Origin: Sphingomonas sp. CBMAI 2297
GTDB taxonomy: Bacteria; Pseudomonadota; Alphaproteobacteria; Sphingomonadales; Sphingomonadaceae
DNA length: 49,218 nt
Reading direction: 5' to 3'
NCBI RefSeq assembly: GCF_029870595.1
Contig: NZ_JAPDIR010000025.1
Span: 1 to 49,218, forward strand
Positions 33,869 to 40,929 of the stretch are shown here, piece by piece. The first letter of the stretch is position 1; each line of letters opens with the position of its first letter. Under the pieces are notes generated by a model that worked only from the letters and a program-made list of their open reading frames with translations, had not been told where the DNA came from and searched no databases. Position numbers and translations under genes: made by a program.

Positions 33869-35035
33869 TCACATCCCGAACAGCGACCAGAAGCCGCGCC
33901 AGGCACGGCCGAAGAACCCCGCCTCGCTCACATCCTTCTCCGCCACCAGCGGCACGGTCTGCGACGGCAGGCCGGGCGAATCGACCACCAGGTCGGCGAT
34001 ATGGTCGCCCGCCTTGAAGCCGGCCTGGACCGGGCCGTTATAGACGATGCGCGCCTGCATCTCGGGCGCGGTGCCGGCGGGGACCGTGGCGGTCAGGTCG
34101 CGCGGGGCGACCACGCCGACGCTGCCCGACGTGCCGCCCTGCACCTGCACCTCGCCCACCTTGCGGCCCTTCTTGACCAGCGGGCGGGCCTGCCAGGCGC
34201 GGAAGCCCCAGTTCATGAACTTCACCGATTCATCGGCGCGGCCGTTATAGGTGGTGAGCCCGGCCACCACCATCACCAGGCGGCGGCCATTCTGCTCGGC
34301 CGAGCCGGTGAAGCCATAGCCGGCCTCGTCGGTATGGCCGGTCTTGAGGCCATCGGCGCCCTGCACCCGGCCGAGCAGCGGGTCGCGGTTCGCCTGGGTG
34401 ATGTCGGCGCCGGCGCCCAGCGTCTTGCCCCAGGTGAAGCTCGTGAGCGAATAGAATTGCTTGTAGAGGTCCGGATGATCCTGGATCGTCGCCTTGGCGA
34501 GATGCGCCAGGTCGCGCGCGGTGACATAGGTCACGCCATTGTCGGGCCAGCCGTTCGAAGTGCCGAAATGGCTGTTGGTCAGGCCCAGGCGCTTGCCCGC
34601 CTCGTTCATGCGCTGGACAAAGGCTTCCTCGGTGCCGGAAATGCCTTCGGCGAGCACGACGCAGGCATCATTGCCCGACAGGGTGACGATGCCCTTGAGC
34701 AGATCGGAGACGGTCGGCTTCTGGCCGACGCTGAGGAACATGGTCGAGCCCTGGCTGTGCCATTTCTTCCAGGTCTCGGGCGTCACCTCGATCTGCTTGT
34801 CGAGCTTCAGCTCGCCCTTCTTGATCAGGTCGAAGGCGACATAGACCGTCATCATCTTCGCCATCGAGGCCGGCGGCATCCGCCGGTCGGCATCCTTGGC
34901 GTAGAGTACCGCGCCGGAGGACATGTCCTCCATATAGGCGATCGGCGCCGGCGTCTCGAACGGCGGCGGGCCTGCGGCATTCGTGGACTGGGCGGCGGCA
35001 AGCGCCAGGAACGATGCGGCAAGCAACTTCTTCAT
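33869..35035 (-). CDS. dacC: D-alanyl-D-alanine carboxypeptidase (PBP5/6 class)
   Basis: 388 residues. Signal peptide MKKLLAASFLALAAAQSTNA. Penicillin-binding motifs: SMAK (S57-x-x-K60), SGN (120-122) and KTG (231-233). The C-terminal about 110 residues form the PBP5-type beta-domain, and the end (FFGRAWRGFWSLFGM) is an amphipathic membrane-anchoring helix. Removes the terminal D-Ala of peptidoglycan pentapeptides. Follows the RlpA-like gene in the cell-wall block mltB-rlpA-dacC. Confidence 0.95.
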   Translation of the reverse strand: MKKLLAASFLALAAAQSTNAAGPPPFETPAPIAYMEDMSSGAVLYAKDADRRMPPASMAKMMTVYVAFDLIKKGELKLDKQIEVTPETWKKWHSQGSTMFLSVGQKPTVSDLLKGIVTLSGNDACVVLAEGISGTEEAFVQRMNEAGKRLGLTNSHFGTSNGWPDNGVTYVTARDLAHLAKATIQDHPDLYKQFYSLTSFTWGKTLGAGADITQANRDPLLGRVQGADGLKTGHTDEAGYGFTGSAEQNGRRLVMVVAGLTTYNGRADESVKFMNWGFRAWQARPLVKKGRKVGEVQVQGGTSGSVGVVAPRDLTATVPAGTAPEMQARIVYNGPVQAGFKAGDHIADLVVDSPGLPSQTVPLVAEKDVSEAGFFGRAWRGFWSLFGM

Positions 35036-35052
35036 GTGATTCGTCCGGCCTT

Positions 35053-36267
35053 TCAGTTGGCTTGGACGCGCGCATCTCCATAGCCCGCGCCCGCGGCGCG
35101 CCGCCGTGCCGCTTCGGCCTCACTCGCCGTGGCGAAGGGACCGAGCTGGACGCGATGGAGCCCGCCACCCGGCTTTACGAAGCCTCCTAGGCTTTGGGCA
35201 AGCGCCTGTGCACGGCTGGCGTTAGAAAGTGCGGCGACCTGCACGATATATCTGCCGCCGGCGGCCGGGCGCGCGGGCGCCGGTGCCGGGCGCACGGGCA
35301 CCGGGCGCGGCGCTGCGGTGGGTCGCGGCGGGCTATAGGCCGGCGCGGCGACGCTCGGCGCGCGCGGAACGGCGCCGGCATGGCCGGGGGCGCCGGGAAG
35401 CCGCTTGCGCAGCGCGGTGAGCAGCACCTGGGGCGCGTCGGCCCGATCGCCGGCCGGCCGGCCGGCCTGGAGCGCGGCCTTGTCCATCGCCGGCGGGTTC
35501 ACCGTGCGGATTCGCACGCCGATCGAGTCGCCGCTCGCGCCGAGCAGCCGCGCCGCGCCCGCCGACAGGTCGATGGGATGATCGGCGCCGGGATCGGTGC
35601 CGGTGACCAGCACCAGGATCGTCCTGCCGGTGTCGAGCGATGTAACCTCGACATAGCTATTGGCCGGCAGCGAGCGATGCACCGCCACCACCGACTGGTC
35701 CATCGCGCCGCCGCCGCTCACCGGGCGGACGCCGGCATAGCCGATCTCGTCATAGCGCGGCGTCTCGCCCGGCGCGGGCTGGGACGAGCCGCTGGGACCC
35801 GTCACGCCGGCTGCGGGGTCGGTAAAGCCGTCGGGCATCACCGTCGCGACCTGCGGCGGGGGCGCCTGGCGCGGCCGGGGCTGCTCCTGCCGCGGCATGG
35901 GCGCGGCCTGGGTCTTGCGGACGGGCGCGCTGCCCGGAACGGCATAGGATGCGCCCGGGGTGCCCGATTGCGGCGCGGCGGGCGCGGGATCGGCCCATTG
36001 CGGCTGCGGCTCGGGCTGGGGATCGGGTTGCGCTGCCACCGGCTCGGAAGCCGGCTGCGGTTGCGGCTGCACGCGCGCGGGCCGCGTCCGAATCGTGCCG
36101 TCGGCGGCGCGCCAGGTCTCGGCGGACAGGTCGTCCGGCTGGGACTGCGGCCCGCCATAGGCCTGCGCGCCGACGGAGCCCTGCCGCTGCACGGGTTGGG
36201 CATGGCTCGGAGCTCCCCCGCCAAGGGCCAGGAGCGAGAGCGCGAAAATGCTAGCGTTCGACCTCAT
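35053..36267 (-). CDS. RlpA-like septal-ring protein with C-terminal SPOR domain
   Basis: 404 residues. Signal peptide to about residue 23 (SHA-Q). Long Pro/Gln/Ala-rich linker (24-165). A double-psi beta-barrel RlpA-type domain is at about 190-260 (HRSLPANSYVEVTSLDTGRT, then DPGADHPIDLSAGAARLLG). A second Pro-rich linker leads to a SPOR domain (about 333-404, RYIVQVAALSNASRAQALAQ). SPOR binds denuded glycan at the division site. RlpA proteins can be lytic transglycosylases; catalytic residues were not verified here. The start overlaps the mltB stop by 17 bp. Confidence 0.85.
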   Translation of the reverse strand: MRSNASIFALSLLALGGGAPSHAQPVQRQGSVGAQAYGGPQSQPDDLSAETWRAADGTIRTRPARVQPQPQPASEPVAAQPDPQPEPQPQWADPAPAAPQSGTPGASYAVPGSAPVRKTQAAPMPRQEQPRPRQAPPPQVATVMPDGFTDPAAGVTGPSGSSQPAPGETPRYDEIGYAGVRPVSGGGAMDQSVVAVHRSLPANSYVEVTSLDTGRTILVLVTGTDPGADHPIDLSAGAARLLGASGDSIGVRIRTVNPPAMDKAALQAGRPAGDRADAPQVLLTALRKRLPGAPGHAGAVPRAPSVAAPAYSPPRPTAAPRPVPVRPAPAPARPAAGGRYIVQVAALSNASRAQALAQSLGGFVKPGGGLHRVQLGPFATASEAEAARRRAAGAGYGDARVQAN

Positions 36268-37276
36268 CGGCGAGCAGGCCTACCGACAAAGCGTAAAAAT
36301 TCGAGCAATTATAGTCGAGGATCACGCGATAATTGCCGGTGAGCAGATAGCCGGTCTTGCCGGGCCCGTCGGGCTCGAGCAGCGTCGCCTGGATATTGTC
36401 GCCCGGCCAGGCGCGGGTCTGCGGCACCAGGCCGAGCGCCCGCCACTCCGCCATCGTCTTCCAGCGGCTATGCCGCTCGAACACGCGCGGGCAGCGCGGG
36501 GACCTGGTCTTGTTGACCAGCGCGGCGCGGTTCAGATTGGCCGGCACGCTCACCGCGAAGCCCCAGGGCTGGCCCTTGCGCCAGCCGGCGTTGACGAAAT
36601 AATTGGCGATCGAGGCCAGCGTATCGGGCTCGCTCGTCCAGATATCGGCCATGCCGTCGCCATCGCCGTCGCGGGCGAGGCGGAGATAGACCGAGGGCAG
36701 GAATTGCGGCCCGCCGAACGCTCCTGCCCAGCTGCCGACCAGCTTCTCGCGCGGCACGCCGCGATCGATCATCTTGAGCGTGGCGATGAACTCGCCGGCG
36801 AACAGCTCGCGGCGGCGTCCCTCATAGGCCAGGCTGGCGAGCGCGCGGGGCAGGTCGAAATTGCCCATCACCCGGCCGTAATTGGTCTCATGCCCCCAGA
36901 TCGCGACCATGATCGATTCGGGCACGCCGGTCTCGGCCTCGATCCGGCGCAGGCGGGGCCGCTGGCGTTGATAGGCGGCGCGACCCTGGCTGATCCGCGC
37001 CGCATCGACATGCGCGCGGCGATAGGGCTCGAAATTGGAGATGGGCGCGTTGGGCGCGGTCTCGGGCTGCTGCCGGTCCAGCTGCACCACGCGCGCATTG
37101 TAGGTGAGCGTCGGGATCACCGAATCGATCGTCCGCCGGCTCACGCCCTCGGCCGCGGCCTGGCGCGAAAGCTCGCCCAGATAGGCCTGGAACCCGCTCT
37201 CATCCTGCGCGATCGCGGGTGCGCCCACCGGCGCCGCCGCGATCACGGCCACGCCAAGCGCCAACAGGCTACGCAT
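36251..37276 (-). CDS. Membrane-bound lytic murein transglycosylase, MltB family
   Basis: 341 residues from the ATG at 37276; the ATG at 37297 is in frame with no ribosome binding site. Signal peptide MRSLLALGVAVIAAAPVGAP. The GH103-type core contains ETGVPESIMVAIWGHETNYG (catalytic Glu in GHETNYG), AGAFGGPQFLPSVY, and DGDGDGMADIW. Cleaves peptidoglycan with formation of 1,6-anhydro-muramoyl ends. First gene of the block mltB-rlpA-dacC. No lipobox, so a soluble periplasmic form. Confidence 0.92.
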   Translation of the reverse strand: MRSLLALGVAVIAAAPVGAPAIAQDESGFQAYLGELSRQAAAEGVSRRTIDSVIPTLTYNARVVQLDRQQPETAPNAPISNFEPYRRAHVDAARISQGRAAYQRQRPRLRRIEAETGVPESIMVAIWGHETNYGRVMGNFDLPRALASLAYEGRRRELFAGEFIATLKMIDRGVPREKLVGSWAGAFGGPQFLPSVYLRLARDGDGDGMADIWTSEPDTLASIANYFVNAGWRKGQPWGFAVSVPANLNRAALVNKTRSPRCPRVFERHSRWKTMAEWRALGLVPQTRAWPGDNIQATLLEPDGPGKTGYLLTGNYRVILDYNCSNFYALSVGLLADEVER

Positions 37277-37404
37277 TACGCCACTCGATCCCCGCATGCG
37301 CTTTTTGTGCCACAGGGCAGCCGGATGCAGAACCCCCCGCCATCCGCTTTCGTCAACAAATTGTAGCGGATCGTCGCGGATCGCATTAGCGCAGGCGGCG
37401 ACGC

Positions 37405-37494
<90 letters not shown>

Positions 37495-37516
37495 AGCAAC
37501 CCAGGGGGACATGGGC

Positions 37517-38248
37517 ATGCACGGAAACTGGCTCGCAACCATCGCCGCCCTCGCGCTGCTCGTGCCGGGCACCGCCCTTGCCGGCCCGTGCGAGGACAAG
37601 GCCGCCTGGGCCGCCGCCGCCCAGCCCGAGATCGAACAGGCCTTTGCGCTGATAAAGGCCCAGGACAAGCCCGGCTTCGCCGCGCTGCTCCCGGTTCTTC
37701 AGAAGCGCTACGCGTCCCTCCCCGCCGCCATGCCCGCGCCCGAGCGCTGCGGCGGCGAGGTGCGCGTCTATGACGAGCATCAGTATCTGGCCTATGCCGA
37801 CGCCAGCAAGGCCGGCCGCGCGATCGACGGCTTCCCCGCCGGCGCTAATTTCGTGCTGACCAACCTCCATCATGCCGATCTCGCCTATGCCGTCGGCTGG
37901 ATCCAGTATGAGATGGAGGACTTCGCGGGCGCCAAGACCAGCTACGCCAAGGGGCTGGCGATCGCGCCGAACCAGCACGACCTGATCAAGGAATATGTCG
38001 CGACGCTGCTCAGCCTCTCGGCCTATGGCGAAATACCGCCGTTCATCGACCGGTTCCTGGCCAGCGATCGCGACATGGACGGCCCCGGCCGCGCCAATCT
38101 GATCGCGGTGAAGGGCATCGCCTTCATCGCGCTGGGCGACCTGCCCGGCGCCGCCAATGCCGCGAACCAGGCCAAGGCGCTCGATCCGGGCAACGAATAT
38201 GCCGCCCAGGTGCTCAATCTCGTCGCGCAGAAGCAGAAGGCCAACTGA
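37517..38248 (+). CDS. Exported TPR-like protein
   Basis: 243 residues from the ATG at 37517 (GGGGGAC is 8 bp upstream; the ATG at 37511 is too close to it). Signal peptide MHGNWLATIAALALLVPGTALA. Two cysteines near the start of the mature part (GPCEDK, PERCGG) could pair. Helical repeats follow, e.g. HHADLAYAVGWIQYEMEDFA then GAKTSYAKGLAIAPNQHDLI, the TPR signature. Probably a periplasmic scaffold protein; partner unknown. It begins directly after tRNA-Ser. Confidence 0.75.
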   Translation: MHGNWLATIAALALLVPGTALAGPCEDKAAWAAAAQPEIEQAFALIKAQDKPGFAALLPVLQKRYASLPAAMPAPERCGGEVRVYDEHQYLAYADASKAGRAIDGFPAGANFVLTNLHHADLAYAVGWIQYEMEDFAGAKTSYAKGLAIAPNQHDLIKEYVATLLSLSAYGEIPPFIDRFLASDRDMDGPGRANLIAVKGIAFIALGDLPGAANAANQAKALDPGNEYAAQVLNLVAQKQKAN

Positions 38249-38286
38249 ACGCCCAGCCCCCTCGCCGGGGCGGCGCGCGCCGGGCC

Positions 38287-38811
38287 TCAGTTCCCCGGCA
38301 TCACCTGCCACAGCGCGGAGGCGACCCCGCCGCCGCCCACGCTGAGCGGCGCGCTTCCCTCCTCGCCGTCGATGCGCAGCACCAGCATCGTGCTCAGCGC
38401 CGAGCGGCGGAAGCGCGGCTTCCGGTGATCGGAAAGTATGTCGTACACGGCCCAGCTGCCGCCCCGCGCGCTGGTCGCGTCGGCGCCGGTATCCAGCGTG
38501 GCGAAAGTCCGGAAGGGCCGGGCGCGCAGCTCGGCGATCGAGAAGGTGCTGGTGAGCCGAATCGGCTCCTGCGGCAGCAGGGTCGCGGTCGGGGCACGAA
38601 TCTCGCCGCGCTCCAGCCCATGATAGGCGATCGGCACATAGGTGGTCGGCCGTGGCCGGGCCAGCCTGCGGCCGGGAGGCGTGCGCGCGGCACCATCAGA
38701 GGCGAGCAAGGCCTTGAGATTGGGAACGATCGGCAGGTCCCGATCGCCCGCCATCGCCGTCAGGGGCGCGGCACATGCCGCCGCGCAAAGCAGCAGACCC
38801 TTGATCATCAC
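38287..38811 (-). CDS. Exported hypothetical protein
   Basis: 174 residues; signal peptide MMIKGLLLCAAACAAPLTAMA. Mature part (DRDLPIVPNLKALLASDGAA, RTFATLDTGADATSARGGSW) contains DTGAD, but a single such motif without flanking strands typical of retropepsin is not enough to call a protease. Convergent with the TPR-like gene (38 bp). No family recognised. Confidence 0.6.
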   Translation of the reverse strand: MMIKGLLLCAAACAAPLTAMAGDRDLPIVPNLKALLASDGAARTPPGRRLARPRPTTYVPIAYHGLERGEIRAPTATLLPQEPIRLTSTFSIAELRARPFRTFATLDTGADATSARGGSWAVYDILSDHRKPRFRRSALSTMLVLRIDGEEGSAPLSVGGGGVASALWQVMPGN

Positions 38812-38894
38812 CAGTTTCCCCAGCAGGTGAATTAGGGCAAGAATGTCCTATCTCGCGGGCAAGCGCAATCCGCCCGCGCCGCCTTTCGACGCGC

Positions 38895-38934
38895 AACGCC
38901 ATCGCTGCGTCGTGAACGCTATCGCTGCGTCGTA
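38895..38934. repeat. 20-bp tandem duplication at the 3' end of the PilZ gene
   Basis: Two adjacent copies (38895-38914, 38915-38934) match at 18 of 20 positions. The PilZ stop codon lies in the second copy and arises from one of the two differences (CTA versus CCA on the plus strand). The 20-bp unit also shifts frame, so the duplication changed the protein's last residues or ending. Confidence 0.6.
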
Positions 38935-39251
38935 AGTGTCTCGAAGGCTTCGGGAGTCAGCGCGGCCTGAAATTCGAGGCCCGCCTCGAAATCGCTGGAC
39001 CAGACGACGCGCGCCGCGACATGCCCGATCCCGGGCAGCGCCAGCCAGATCATCGAACCGGCCTTGATCAGCGAATAGGTCTGGATGCGAGCGCCGTGCA
39101 GCGACACGTCGACCACCTTGCACAGCGCGCGATCAAGGCCGCCCCGGCCGATCTTCGCGTCGAGCGACACCGGCGCGCGCATCGAACGCCGGCGGCCAAG
39201 CTCCTCGGCCGGTTCGAATTCCGCTGCGAATGCTCGTGCTGCGCTTGCCAT
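38919..39251 (-). CDS. PilZ-domain protein (c-di-GMP receptor candidate)
   Basis: 110 residues from the ATG at 39251. PilZ c-di-GMP ligands are present: RRSMR (RxxxR, residues 21-25) and DVSLHG (DxSxxG, D48-S50-G53). Single-domain, cytoplasmic; such proteins transmit c-di-GMP levels to motility or envelope functions. A CtrA-like box lies 25-39 bp upstream, and rpmE is the next gene upstream on the same strand. The 3' end lies in a tandem duplication. Confidence 0.85.
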   Translation of the reverse strand: MASAARAFAAEFEPAEELGRRRSMRAPVSLDAKIGRGGLDRALCKVVDVSLHGARIQTYSLIKAGSMIWLALPGIGHVAARVVWSSDFEAGLEFQAALTPEAFETLTTQR

Positions 39252-39275
39252 GACGGGCAAGCTAGCCCCGGCTGG

Positions 39276-39290
39276 CTAACGGCGCGTTAA
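39276..39290 (-). promoter_or_regulatory. CtrA-like box upstream of the PilZ gene
   Basis: On the minus strand TTAA-N7-TTAG, preceded by G (forward CTAA 39276-39279, 7 bp, TTAAC 39287-39291), one mismatch from the CtrA consensus. It lies between the rpmE stop and the PilZ ATG, only 25-39 bp before it, so the transcript would have a very short leader if the box activates. Confidence 0.5.
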
Positions 39291-39318
39291 CGTCGTAACG
39301 CGCCGAAAGCCCGGGAAA

Positions 39319-39549
39319 TTACTTCTTGCCGAGGTTGAGGCCGCCGAAGCGCTTGTTGAAGCGCGCGACCTGGCCACCCTGATCGAGCAGGCGCTGCGAG
39401 CCACCGGTCCAGGCCGGGTGGGCCAGCGGATCGATGTCGAGGGTCATCGTGTCGCCTTCCTTGCCCCAGGTGGAGCGGGTCTCGTACACGGTGCCGTCGG
39501 TCATCTGCACCTTGATCATGTGATAGTCGGGGTGAGTGTCTTTCTTCAC
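39319..39549 (-). CDS. rpmE: 50S ribosomal protein L31
   Basis: 76 residues from a GTG at 39549, with AAGGA 7 bp upstream. Begins with the L31 signature KKDTHPDYHMIKVQMTDGTV and ends FNKRFGGLNLGKK. The zinc-binding cysteines of E. coli L31 are absent (C-minus form). Located between fabZ and the PilZ gene; preceded by strong hairpins that end the envelope operon. Confidence 0.95.
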   Translation of the reverse strand: MKKDTHPDYHMIKVQMTDGTVYETRSTWGKEGDTMTLDIDPLAHPAWTGGSQRLLDQGGQVARFNKRFGGLNLGKK

Positions 39550-39616
39550 GTCGAATTCCTTGGAAAGCCGCCGGTTTCCGACCGGCAGCGGAGGCGCGCG
39601 CCTAGCAGAGACGCGA

Positions 39617-39677
39617 GCGCCGCGCAACCTGGGGCTGCGCGGCGCCGGCAATCGGCTGCGGGGCCCGCCCCGCGGCC
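39617..39677 (-). terminator. Two GC hairpins at the end of the pyrH-fabZ operon
   Basis: Perfect 10-bp stem 39617-39626 with 39636-39645 (9-nt loop), and a second hairpin 39654-39677 (10-bp stem with one wobble) directly after the fabZ stop at 39683. No U-tract follows, so Rho-independence is uncertain, but the pair marks an operon boundary before rpmE. Confidence 0.5.
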
Positions 39678-39682
39678 ATGGA

Positions 39683-40177
39683 TCACGCCGAAGGCGGATC
39701 CGCGATCATCGCGGTGAACTCGCACTCGGTGGCGACTTCGCCATCGAGCATCGCGCGACCGGCGAACTTGCAGACGCGCGAGCGCTTCTGGACGAATTCG
39801 ACCTCGAGGCGAAGCAGGCAGCCGGGTTCGACCGGCTTGCGGAACTTCACGCCGTCGATCGTCATGAAATAGACGAGCTTGCCCGAACCGGCGAGGCCGA
39901 GGCTCTCCACCGCCAGCACGCCCGCCGCCTGCGCCAGCGCCTCCACCTGGAGGACGCCGGGCATGATCGGCCTTCCCGGGAAGTGCCCCTGGAAGAACTC
40001 CTCGTTCATGCTGACCGCCTTGATCGCGACGATCCGCTGGTCGAGGACCAGTTCCTCGACGCGATCGACGAGCAGCATCGGGTAGCGATGCGGCAGCGCC
40101 GCCATCACCCGCTGAATGTTCAGCGGGCCCCCGGACTTCTCCGGAGCGGCGGCGGCTGCCGAAACGTCCTCGCTCAC
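39683..40177 (-). CDS. fabZ: 3-hydroxyacyl-ACP dehydratase FabZ
   Basis: 164 residues from a GTG at 40177 overlapping the skp stop (GTGA). Hot-dog fold signatures: LPHRYPMLLVDRV, FFQGHFPGRPIMPGVLQVEA (catalytic His and Glu), SGKLVYFMTIDGVKFRKPVEPG. Dehydrates beta-hydroxyacyl-ACP in type II fatty acid synthesis. Usually flanked by lpxD and lpxA; here neither is present. Confidence 0.96.
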   Translation of the reverse strand: MSEDVSAAAAAPEKSGGPLNIQRVMAALPHRYPMLLVDRVEELVLDQRIVAIKAVSMNEEFFQGHFPGRPIMPGVLQVEALAQAAGVLAVESLGLAGSGKLVYFMTIDGVKFRKPVEPGCLLRLEVEFVQKRSRVCKFAGRAMLDGEVATECEFTAMIADPPSA

Positions 40178-40929
40178 CGCGGCTCGGCGGGCTTGTTGCC
40201 GGCCGGCTTGGCACCCGCGGGCGCCGCCGGCGCCGGAGCGGCACCCGCCGCGCGCTGCTGCTGCGCAGCCGCCTGATAGGCGCGGATCTGCTCGATCTGG
40301 GCCAGCTGCTGCTGCATCGCCAGCGTCTCGCGCGCCGGCTGCCAATCGGCCGGCGGCTGGATGCTCACGGTCGGCACCGACTTGTCGAGCTCGGCGGTGA
40401 TCGCGTCGCTGATGTCGGCCGAATCGGGCGCGTACATGAAGACTTCCGGCGAAAGCACGACGCTGATCTTGCGCGCGGTGACGACGCGCAGCTGCGCCGG
40501 CTCATACTGGCGCAGGATCGATTCGATCGCGAACAGCTCGGCGCGGGCGGCCGGGTTGCTCAGCTTCTGGACGTCGGTGTTCGCCGCATTCTGGATCGCG
40601 GCGATCTTGTCGAGCACCGGGTTCTTGGCGGCCTGGGCCGCCTTGAGCTCGGCGTCGTCGACCTTCTTGTCCTTGTTGGTGTCGAGCTGCGCGAGGAGCG
40701 GCTCGGCTTCCTTCTGCGCGGCCTGGCGGCGGGCGTTGATCTGGTCGAACGCCGCCTTGTAGGTGGTCTGGATCTGCTGCTGGGCAGCCGTGAACGCCTT
40801 GCTCGAGTCGATCACGCGGACCGGGCTGGCGGTGGCGATGCCGTTGACCTGTGCGTGCGCGGGAGCCGCGACGACAAGCGCGGCGGGCGCCGCGAGCAGC
40901 GCGGCGAGAATGCGCTTCTTGGTAATCAT
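40174..40929 (-). CDS. skp: Skp/OmpH-family periplasmic chaperone with an EF-hand loop
   Basis: 251 residues, longer than E. coli Skp (161). Signal peptide MITKKRILAALLAAPAALVV to AHA. Alpha-rich Skp/OmpH core begins VRVIDSSKAFTAAQQQIQTT. A canonical EF-hand calcium loop lies at D83-E94 (D-x-N-x-D-x-K-V-D-x-x-E), absent from E. coli Skp. C-terminal about 40 residues are Ala/Pro/Gly-rich. The ATG overlaps the bamA stop (TGATG). Binds unfolded outer-membrane proteins and hands them to BamA, the gene just upstream. Confidence 0.88.
   Translation of the reverse strand: MITKKRILAALLAAPAALVVAAPAHAQVNGIATASPVRVIDSSKAFTAAQQQIQTTYKAAFDQINARRQAAQKEAEPLLAQLDTNKDKKVDDAELKAAQAAKNPVLDKIAAIQNAANTDVQKLSNPAARAELFAIESILRQYEPAQLRVVTARKISVVLSPEVFMYAPDSADISDAITAELDKSVPTVSIQPPADWQPARETLAMQQQLAQIEQIRAYQAAAQQQRAAGAAPAPAAPAGAKPAGNKPAEPR

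Noticed and set aside
38287..38811. DTGAD motif suggesting an aspartic protease
   Set aside because: Only one motif without the hydrophobic flank expected for retropepsins.
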